Positions 32,401 through 35,337 of a stretch of 35,337 bases of DNA are shown here, piece by piece. The stretch's first letter is position 1. The number at the start of each line of letters is the position of its first letter. Origin of the DNA: Diphasiastrum complanatum (lineage: Eukaryota; Streptophyta; Lycopodiopsida; Lycopodiales; Lycopodiaceae); the NCBI GenBank assembly GCA_029204225.1, contig MU835893.1, positions 1 through 35,337 on the forward strand, in the 5' to 3' direction. The notes beneath the pieces were generated by a model, which was not told the DNA's origin, searched no databases, and saw only the letters and a program-made list of their open reading frames with translations. The position numbers were made by a program, and so were the translations under genes.

Positions 32401-34924
32401 GACAACTCCATTAAGATTGGATGGTAGCTATTTTTCTGGCATAAGATGCTAGAAATAGGAGCATTTTTAACTCAAAAGGGAATTTGTGGTACTTAGGGTT
32501 GATATCCTAGAGATTCTGGTAGGATACACTGTTATACCTGAGTTTTTTGGATATTCTAAGTGTATTTGTAGCAAGAAGCCTTTATAATAGATCTACAAGA
32601 AATTGTGAATGGTCTTGAGACTTGGACTACAATTGTTTTTTTCTTTAACTTCTAATTTTGATTTCCATAGTAGGTGATAAATCACCCAAAAGTCCATGTA
32701 AATTGAGTTTACATGAAGGTGATGTCATTGATTTGGAGAGCAATCAAATCCAATTGAAAAATTTATTAGTTAGTGTACTTCTGAATTATGATATAGTACA
32801 CTTCAGAGCAGAGAGGATGTGCTTTGGAGAAAGTGTTCTATCTCTAAGTACTTATTTGATTTTTGGAGTCAAACTAAGGGTAATGATTTTTTAGATTAGT
32901 GTGAAAGTTAAAGGATTGGTTTTCTGAACTTCTTACCCATTTGGAAGATTTTATAGCTTAGTGTATACCTTTGAACCTAAAAGAGTACTCAGGACCAAAA
33001 TAAACAATTGAGAAATCGTTCTATAGGATGATGATTTGTGGGAAAAAGTTGAAAGCATAAAGAAGAACTTCCCTAGGTTCCACTTCTGAGGACAGAAGTA
33101 GTTCAAGGGGGGGAAGAATGTTACGTCCATGTCATGTATGAAGGATTCGGGATAGTCCCTGACTCCTTGACGTGGATATCCAATACTCCAGAGTACGAGA
33201 TTATTAGTTATGCAACGTCATTTCGAGCTAGGCCAGCAATGTAAATAATAACCTTGTCAGGGCCCAGGTGCTCTAATTGGACCTATGGAGCTTTTGCATG
33301 TGATTGATAGCTTTTGGTACAAGAATAGGAAATCAAATGCTTTTGGTTGGAATAGGGAATTCTACAAGGAATATTCCTCAACTTTTGGGGCCTATATCTC
33401 TTGTAGAAACTCGCCCTTCTCCTCATTCAAGTTTCTTGTAAGTTGTTTCCAAGAGCCAAGATCCTCTCCTCTCTTGCATTTCAGTCACCATGGCTCGGGG
33501 TAAAGTGGATAGGGATTTGACTATCTGTTTCTTGTGGTTGGGGTGGTTTGGCTCCACAATAGTCCTTTTGGTTGCATGCGACAGGATTTTGAGAGATCTT
33601 CACTTGGGGATCCTTACAGTAATCATCTGCCAAATAGCAGCACAGCCATGCATGTCAATGTTATCCTGTCCTCTATTCAAATCAGACTCAACTTGTTCAA
33701 ACTCCATCCATTGATCGTCCAATACCTACTAATAAGAGCTCTTTATTCTTGCATAATGAATAAATAAGGAACATCAATTTAATACATTTAACATTGTACT
33801 TTCCACAAAAGGCTGATTTTCGATTTCTGGAATTCATTGATTAACATAAGAAAGAAAGAAAAAATGGCAAATGTAAAACTCCAAGCTTGAACATGTTGTC
33901 TTCTTTTGCACTTTGAGGATTATCTCACTAGATGCATGCAAGACAGTAATTAAAAAGCCAAAAATAATAGCCTCAACAACACTTAGACACAAGCAGCTGT
34001 CTAAGCAACACCTTTTAAACAAATGTCAAATTTGTCATTGATGCGTACCTGTGGCTTAGCGAAAACTTTTGATTTAAAGGCTTTGTGAAATCGAATTCTA
34101 AGCCCTTCAAACAACTCCGGCTTGAGAGACACTGTCGTGCATACATTAACATTAAACCAAAGAAGCATAACTAAGAACCACATCTGCTTCGTTAGACTGT
34201 ATATCAAAATTTATCAACTTCATCTTGCATTATCTATTCAGAAACATCAGCTACGCATTATTCATTTCCCTATATCCAATTCAATCATGTCCTATAGTAT
34301 GTATAAGTGCGTTCCAGGAGGACAGCAAACTGGATAATCAAGGGATTCCAGGCATTCAAACCTAGTACCTGAAGTAAATCCAAATAGATTTTGAAGCAGA
34401 TCTAGGTACCAATTATCATGGACTTTCCTTGTAAAGGTGTTCTCAACATGTTTATTAAGCAAATATTACCAAATAACCAGTAGAATTGCATCTTCCTTGA
34501 TTGCCATCACCAGGAGAGACAATTTTGAACATGATTTATTGACCATATAGAGTAAGGCCGAGATTAAATTCAATTCAAAAAAATCTACGCATCAAAAAAA
34601 AGAGTACGCATAGCAAAACTGCAAAACCAGATCTATAAGCTACAAAACATGATAGAGAGGCCAGGTAACTATTATGGCCGCCCTAAATTCAAATAGCATA
34701 ACTCTAAAGTGAACAGGATTCTATCATAAATTCTAGGCAGCACATAAATGCAAACATCATTCACAATGGACTGGACGGTGGCGGCACTTACTTAGTGCTT
34801 CTCTTTGAATCTCTTCATATTTCAACTGGACATGGGAGTTGAGCCAAATCCACCTTATCTGCATCCTTTTTGCGGTCTCCTTTTCAGGATCGATAGGAGT
34901 GGAAGGAGGCGAAGGTAAAAGCAT
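7982..34924 (-). CDS. TOM40: TOM40, mitochondrial import receptor subunit (11 exons)
   Basis: TOM40 is the beta-barrel pore of the TOM complex in the outer mitochondrial membrane; nearly all nucleus-encoded mitochondrial precursors pass through it. Exons on the minus strand: 34924?-34792, 34131-34049, 23995-23896, 23781-23686, 23530-23480, 22719-22654, 15109-15008, 9389-9321, 9136-9053, 8275-8180, 8038-7982. All ten introns are GT-AG. Introns 3-10 are phase 0, intron 1 is phase 1 and intron 2 phase 2. Exons 3-11 encode 239 residues without interruption and match plant TOM40 in order: [117 protein letters not shown] and the C-terminal beta-signal region [11 protein letters not shown]. The expected total is about 310 residues, the family norm. 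Exons 1-2 are recognisable ([37 protein letters not shown]) but need three 1-base frame corrections, so the start at 34924 is tentative; another ATG lies at 34995-34993. Confidence 0.93.
8180..8275 (-). CDS. TOM40: TOM40 exon 10
   Basis: A 32-codon exon, [19 protein letters not shown] then [13 protein letters not shown], with acceptor TTCAG and donor GTATGC, phase 0. It encodes the penultimate strands. Confidence 0.95.
9053..9136 (-). CDS. TOM40: TOM40 exon 9
   Basis: A 28-codon exon, [18 protein letters not shown] then [10 protein letters not shown], with an ATGCAG-type acceptor and donor GTACAT, phase 0. GYDYLLRQ is a conserved strand of the barrel. Confidence 0.94.
9321..9389 (-). CDS. 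TOM40: TOM40 exon 8
   Basis: A 23-codon exon, [16 protein letters not shown] then VQRVSEK, with acceptor TTGCAG and donor GTACAT, phase 0. It matches the family segment ending VSEK that leads into VSLASDF. Confidence 0.94.
9870..10270. repeat. GGGAAA/TTTCCC-rich intronic stretch with hairpin
   Basis: Contains the inverted repeat CATTTCCCACCTGGGAAATG (9879-9898, 9-bp arms) and several further GGGAAA and TTTCCC words, including the direct repeat TTCCCTGTCTGA near 10168 and 10258. No function was recognised. Confidence 0.5.
11402..11422 (+). repeat. Poly(C) tract, 21 bases
   Basis: A homopolymer of 21 C (G on the TOM40 sense strand) within intron 7. Its exact length is likely uncertain in sequencing. 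Confidence 0.95.
11606..11904 (+). pseudogene. Possible coiled-coil remnant (element ORF1 or gag?)
   Basis: Charged heptad-like peptide pieces in two frames: [14 protein letters not shown] near 11620, then [18 protein letters not shown] and [13 protein letters not shown] to 11904, with an in-frame stop at 11698-11700. It lies just before the LINE endonuclease, so ORF1 or a neighbouring element's gag is a guess; no domain was identified. Confidence 0.3.
12298..12790 (+). pseudogene. LINE endonuclease domain, broken
   Basis: Begins [13 protein letters not shown], the first strand of exonuclease-endonuclease-phosphatase folds, where N and later residues bind the metal. After a stop at 12426-12428 and frame changes it continues with [14 protein letters not shown] and [13 protein letters not shown]; the DFN motif is a catalytic hallmark. 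In LINEs this domain nicks the target site. Confidence 0.78.
13040..13603 (+). pseudogene. LINE reverse transcriptase fragment
   Basis: NGVKQGC (the GxxQG motif) in one frame is followed after a shift near 13070 by [13 protein letters not shown] and then [20 protein letters not shown], where the catalytic YADD has decayed to [23 protein letters not shown] and LVFNTSK complete the thumb-proximal motifs. Loss of the aspartate pair means no activity. Confidence 0.82.
13709..13860 (+). repeat. Imperfect tandem duplication, about 86 bp, in the LINE
   Basis: Two copies start AGGTACATACATTG (13709 and 13794) and share ATATGGCAGGGCCC and GAGCTCGACTTCTAT; the second lacks about 10 bp in the middle. 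Confidence 0.8.
13967..14250 (+). pseudogene. LINE C-terminal cysteine-rich segment
   Basis: [18 protein letters not shown] then [16 protein letters not shown] resembles the C-x2-C...H/C-type zinc segment found at the end of many plant LINE proteins (RICxLCxxGEVExExHFLxxCP). One cysteine-binding position appears replaced (RF for HF). The frame then runs into the (CT)n tract. Confidence 0.65.
14422..14472 (+). repeat. (CT)n microsatellite, about 25 copies
   Basis: A 51-base CT run directly after the LINE coding remnant. It may be the element's simple-repeat 3' tail. Confidence 0.95.
15008..15109 (-). CDS. TOM40: TOM40 exon 7
   Basis: A 34-codon exon, [34 protein letters not shown], with acceptor ATGCAG and donor GTATGC, phase 0. 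It is isolated between introns of 7.5 and 5.6 kb; GGEIFW and FAARYN are highly diagnostic of plant TOM40. Confidence 0.96.
15440..15644 (+). pseudogene. Old Ty3 integrase fragment (insertion host of the chromovirus)
   Basis: [20 protein letters not shown] matches the integrase core after the first catalytic Asp region. After a gap, ELAYND (15627-15644 area) matches the conserved AYN motif near the core's end. The chromovirus inserted right after this motif. The sequence between the two motifs has been lost. Confidence 0.72.
15645..15649 (+). repeat. Target site duplication CAAAG (left)
   Basis: Matches CAAAG at 21396-21400; together they fix the element's ends exactly. Confidence 0.9.
15650..16031 (+). 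repeat. Chromovirus 5' LTR, 382 bp
   Basis: Starts AGTTATGG and ends GTCGTAACT; the termini AGTTA/TAACT are inverted repeats but not the usual TG/CA. TATAAGTA at 15885-15892 is the likely TATA box. The primer site follows with no spacer. Confidence 0.93.
16032..16043 (+). promoter_or_regulatory. Primer binding site, initiator tRNA-Met
   Basis: TGGTATCAGAGC is the standard plant retrotransposon primer site complementary to the 3' end of initiator tRNA-Met. It is directly adjacent to the LTR. Confidence 0.92.
16808..17860 (+). pseudogene. Chromovirus gag, broken
   Basis: Start ATG at 16808 ([16 protein letters not shown]). Nonsense TAG at 16934-16936, a 1-base loss near 17193, TAG at 17338-17340 and another shift near 17690. 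Conserved pieces in order: a Pro-rich N-terminus, [34 protein letters not shown] (capsid-like core), [10 protein letters not shown], and the zinc knuckle [14 protein letters not shown] (17813-17854, CX2CX4HX4C). The leader 16044-16807 has no gene; long frames there are not supported. Confidence 0.85.
17860..20958 (+). pseudogene. Chromovirus pol with chromodomain, broken
   Basis: Protease AFVDTGSN (18092-18103 is DTGS). Reverse transcriptase: KKDGT, IDYRA then TAA at 18836-18838 where Leu is usual, [23 protein letters not shown], a shift near 19050, and YFDD at 19104-19115 (catalytic). RNase H starts with ETDAS near 19550 but stops near 19600. Integrase resumes at about 19630 with the H-H-C-C finger ([10 protein letters not shown]...CPFCLRNK), then [15 protein letters not shown] and GQSE, the D-D-E triad. 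There is a TAA at 20281-20283 and a TAG at 20467-20469. The GPY motif is YYGPYAFW; then VFHVNLL; then the chromodomain [20 protein letters not shown] (about 20780-20840), thought to guide integration to marked chromatin. Final stop at 20956-20958. Confidence 0.92.
20994..21003 (+). promoter_or_regulatory. Polypurine tract before the 3' LTR
   Basis: CAGGGAG-type purine run directly before AGTTATGG at 21004. It would prime plus-strand DNA synthesis; it is short and partly degenerate. Confidence 0.55.
21004..21395 (+). repeat. Chromovirus 3' LTR, 392 bp
   Basis: Same termini as the 5' LTR (AGTTA...TAACT); an insertion of about 11 bp near 21285-21310 accounts for most of the length difference. 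Followed by TSD CAAAG at 21396-21400. Confidence 0.93.
21396..21400 (+). repeat. Target site duplication CAAAG (right)
   Basis: Pairs with 15645-15649. Confidence 0.9.
21730..21865 (+). pseudogene. Copia (Ty1) RNase H C-terminal remnant
   Basis: [12 protein letters not shown] in one frame, then after a shift [17 protein letters not shown], resembles the end of plant copia polyproteins (QxADIFTKxL...KFxxLxxxLGVVD...EGGC). The preceding 21401-21620 frame could not be assigned. Confidence 0.65.
21870..22653. other. Intron sequence, nothing recognised
   Basis: AT-rich sequence between the copia remnant and exon 6, without long frames or repeats. Confidence 0.5.
22654..22719 (-). CDS. TOM40: TOM40 exon 6
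   Basis: A 22-codon exon, [15 protein letters not shown] then YGANYIQ, with acceptor ATGCAG and donor GTAATT, phase 0. It precedes the 7.5-kb intron 6 that contains the chromovirus. Confidence 0.94.
23480..23530 (-). CDS. TOM40: TOM40 exon 5
   Basis: A 17-codon exon, [17 protein letters not shown], with acceptor TTGGCAG and donor GTAATT, phase 0. It continues NAQ of exon 4 into the family motif NAQLTNEPH. Confidence 0.93.
23686..23781 (-). CDS. TOM40: TOM40 exon 4
   Basis: Encodes 32 residues beginning [18 protein letters not shown] and ending LSLKVNAQ. It lies between a TGATAG acceptor and a GTATAT donor, phase 0 at both ends, and covers adjacent beta-strands of the barrel. Confidence 0.94.
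23896..23995 (-). CDS. TOM40: TOM40 exon 3
   Basis: Encodes 33 residues after completing the split Ser codon: [18 protein letters not shown] then [15 protein letters not shown]. The acceptor is AAGCAG at 23996 and the donor GTAAAA follows an AGG codon. The open frame and junction match plant TOM40. It follows the 10.1-kb intron 2. Confidence 0.93.
23996..25560. other. Intron 2 sequence, nothing recognised
   Basis: No conserved frame, LTR or repeat seen. The 3' LTR of the minus-strand element to its right was expected about here but not found. Confidence 0.5.
25900..26927 (-). pseudogene. Decayed frames of the minus-strand element, family unclear
   Basis: Minus-strand peptides rich in Ser, Asn and Asp (around [18 protein letters not shown]) and [19 protein letters not shown] suggest a stop-riddled continuation beyond the TRIM insertion. 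No catalytic motif was seen, so the assignment rests on position. Confidence 0.35.
26933..27076 (-). repeat. TRIM 3' LTR, 144 bp
   Basis: Canonical TG...CA termini with TGTTRG/CYAACA inverted ends. Holds a tRNA-like segment and a 7-bp-stem hairpin (ATCCATA/TATGGAT, 26941-26962). Confidence 0.9.
26963..27034 (-). ncRNA. tRNA-like sequence in TRIM 3' LTR
   Basis: Second copy of the tRNA-like segment with the same acceptor, D and T arms; one base of the D-stem side (GTAAAGC versus GTAGAGC) differs from the other copy. Confidence 0.78.
27077..27085 (-). promoter_or_regulatory. TRIM polypurine tract
   Basis: GAAGGGGGG on the minus strand directly before the second LTR. Confidence 0.85.
27180..27192 (-). 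promoter_or_regulatory. TRIM primer binding site
   Basis: TGGTATCAAAGCC on the minus strand, the initiator tRNA-Met site with one mismatch, flush with the LTR end. Confidence 0.85.
27193..27339 (-). repeat. TRIM 5' LTR, 147 bp
   Basis: Same as the other LTR except C/T near 27260, T/C near 27274 and an extra 3 bases (CCA) near the terminus. Confidence 0.9.
27223..27294 (-). ncRNA. tRNA-like sequence in TRIM 5' LTR
   Basis: A 72-nt segment from GGGCGGA to TCTGTCC. Acceptor arms pair over 7 bp (two G-U), the D arm is GCTC/GAGC, and the T arm is CTGGG-TTCGAAT-CCTAG. Box A TAGCTCAGTGG and box B GGTTCGAATCC fit the Pol III consensus. The anticodon stem pairs poorly and U33 is absent, so this is not a working tRNA but could be a promoter. 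Confidence 0.8.
27340..28487 (-). pseudogene. Gag-like region of the minus-strand element
   Basis: Starts with an acidic peptide, [16 protein letters not shown] (28487). Decayed gag-core words follow: [56 protein letters not shown] (the W...S-V-E-E-Y...F core motif), IYGLEPQLR, then IPSFDG and [12 protein letters not shown], which in most plant gags precede rather than follow the core. There are several frame changes and stops. Zinc knuckles were not seen. Confidence 0.62.
28488..30231 (-). repeat. Leader of the minus-strand element with internal repeats
   Basis: Contains an 18-bp-unit degenerate minisatellite (29329-29500; core GGTGAGTAATAAACCA) and three diverged copies, spaced about 170-200 bp, of a module ending AAAGCTAAGA..AAGCTCT (about 29610-30065). 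No gene recognised. Confidence 0.6.
30232..30244 (-). promoter_or_regulatory. Primer binding site, initiator tRNA-Met type
   Basis: The minus strand reads TGGTATCAGACCC, matching the initiator tRNA-Met primer site over the first ten bases. Confidence 0.8.
30249..30791 (-). repeat. 5' LTR of the minus-strand element, 543 bp
   Basis: On the plus strand it begins TGTCATGT and ends ACATGACA, an 8-bp perfect inverted repeat with canonical TG/CA. Four bases separate it from the primer site. On the minus strand a TATA-like TCTATAAGC lies near 30565. Confidence 0.78.
30792..32940. other. No recognisable gene
   Basis: AT-rich sequence with stops in all frames. It may be the decayed interior of the plus-strand Ty3 element ending at 33119. 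Local structures: a 16-bp palindrome at 31037-31052 and a 20-bp tandem repeat at 31515-31554. Confidence 0.5.
31515..31554 (+). repeat. Perfect 20-bp tandem duplication
   Basis: GTTAATTGGTTAAGCGAACA occurs twice head to tail with no mismatch. Confidence 0.95.
32950..33119 (+). pseudogene. Tail of a Ty3 pol (chromodomain-like) and polypurine tract
   Basis: [10 protein letters not shown], then [20 protein letters not shown] in decayed frames, resembles the end of plant chromovirus polyproteins (EATWE...FPxFxLEDK). SSSRGGRM overlaps a strong polypurine tract AAGGGGGGGAAGAA (33106-33119). Confidence 0.6.
33120..33793 (+). repeat. 3' or solo LTR of the plus-strand Ty3 element
   Basis: Starts TGTTACGTCC right after the polypurine tract, a common start for plant Ty3 LTRs. 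The proposed end TTTAACA (33793) gives TGTTA/TAACA inverted termini, and AATAAATAAG lies just before it. The right end is tentative; no second copy is in the window. Confidence 0.55.
34049..34131 (-). CDS. TOM40: TOM40 exon 2 (contains +1 frameshift)
   Basis: The exon opens with TG, completing the Met codon from exon 1, then reads [12 protein letters not shown] +1 shift at about 34096 follows, and then [16 protein letters not shown], a near-perfect match to the family. It ends in phase 2 (AG plus T of exon 3 gives Ser) at donor GTACGC. Its 83-nt length is one base more than the conserved frame allows. Confidence 0.85.
34132..34791 (-). other. TOM40 intron 1 (660 nt)
   Basis: Donor GTAAGT, acceptor CGACAG. 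No element or gene seen inside. Confidence 0.8.
34792..34924 (-). CDS. TOM40: TOM40 exon 1 (N-terminal region, frame-disrupted)
   Basis: Three pieces in different frames together match the plant TOM40 N-terminus: a Pro/Ser-rich start ending [11 protein letters not shown], then [15 protein letters not shown], then [10 protein letters not shown]. The exon ends with the A of an ATG codon completed in exon 2, followed by a strong donor GTAAGT (34791-34786). One base appears missing in the A5 run near 34875, and one extra base sits near 34825. The true start is unclear because the upstream Pro/Ala-rich segment is also split over frames. Confidence 0.7.
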
Positions 34925-34995
34925 GACGTATGCCAGGACTTGCAGGTACAGGAGGCTGAGGATGGTGCCGCTGCGTAGCGTATATTGCCCCCCAT

Positions 34996-35337
34996 TTCCA
35001 ACAAAGACAGGAAGATTGAATGATATTACAACTTCCTGGGTGTTGCAAAAAAGTGGCGCACTAACAGGCGGCAAAAAACTATCCGATCAAGTAATATAGC
35101 ACCGGTGGTGAAAGTGTCACCCTGTTTCGATGTGAAAAGCACTCATTAATACACCTGGAACGAAACTGAGCACTCTACAAACAGAAGAAACAAAGCTCTT
35201 GGCAATGCCTTCAACTTATAATCCGATATGCACAGGATATCTTCGCCAAAAACCTTCTCTGAACAAACAAACCCTATCCCCGGATACATACCAGTGCAGT
35301 GAGCTTACAAAGCAAAACAACAGCGCATCTTTCTCGG
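34996..35337 (-). promoter_or_regulatory. TOM40 5' flank / probable 5' UTR
   Basis: Upstream of exon 1 on the minus strand. A possible 5'-UTR intron runs from donor CACTG/GTATGT near 35293 to acceptor CACCCAG near 35037. No clear TATA box; the core promoter may lie beyond the window. Confidence 0.4.

Larger units (their letters stand above)
23996..34048 (-). other. TOM40 intron 2 (10,053 nt)
   Basis: Bounded by donor GTACGC and acceptor AAGCAG. It holds the minus-strand LTR/gag element, the TRIM, the tail and LTR of a plus-strand Ty3 element, and sequence with no recognisable content at about 23996-25560 and 33794-34048. Confidence 0.88.

Noticed and set aside
34757-35074. The 105-codon minus-strand frame as the true TOM40 N-terminus
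   Set aside because: It joins TOM40 words only by passing through a wrong-frame stretch ([13 protein letters not shown]) where the conserved [13 protein letters not shown] lies in another frame, and it runs past the exon 1 donor.
1-35337. Bacterial features, CRISPR arrays or operons
   Set aside because: Spliced eukaryotic gene and plant retroelements throughout; no regularly spaced identical repeats with unique spacers.

Overview
The window reads as nuclear DNA of a land plant with a large, repeat-rich genome. The one cellular gene is plant-type TOM40, the channel of the mitochondrial outer-membrane protein import complex. It lies on the minus strand and is spread over about 27 kb (34.9 kb down to 7.98 kb) in 11 exons joined by GT-AG introns. 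Three introns are 5.6, 7.5 and 10.1 kb long and hold transposable elements. Such long introns filled with chromoviral, other Ty3, copia, LINE and Helitron debris suggest a gymnosperm or fern, but the sequence alone does not settle the species.

Layout. 1-2.9 kb: the 5' part of a Ty3-type retroelement (LTR end, tRNA-Asp primer site, a leader full of inverted short motifs, a broken gag). 4.1-4.8 kb: a minus-strand remnant of a Helitron/PIF1-type helicase. 6.5-6.8 kb: two long microsatellites in inverted orientation. 7.98-9.39 kb: TOM40 exons 11 to 8. 9.4-15.0 kb: intron 7, with a degenerate LINE ending in (CT)n. 15.0-15.1 kb: exon 7. 15.1-22.65 kb: intron 6, holding a 5,746-bp chromovirus (15650-21395) with target-site duplications, inserted into an older integrase fragment and followed by a copia remnant. 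22.65-24.0 kb: exons 6 to 3. 24.0-34.05 kb: intron 2, holding a minus-strand retroelement (LTR, primer site, leader, gag), a complete 407-bp miniature LTR element (TRIM) inserted in that gag, and the tail and LTR of another Ty3 element. 34.05-34.13 kb: exon 2. About 34.8-35 kb: exon 1, then the 5' flank.

Two results stand out. The TRIM at 26933-27339 is intact (LTR, primer site, polypurine tract, LTR, 5-bp duplication), and each LTR contains a tRNA-like sequence with Pol III box A and box B motifs. This recalls the 5S-bearing Cassandra TRIMs but with a tRNA-like module. Second, TOM40 exons 3-11 are perfectly open and in phase, while exons 1-2 carry three apparent single-base frameshifts, which means either local sequence errors or a recently damaged allele. 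All reading frames other than TOM40 belong to decayed mobile elements or are unsupported.
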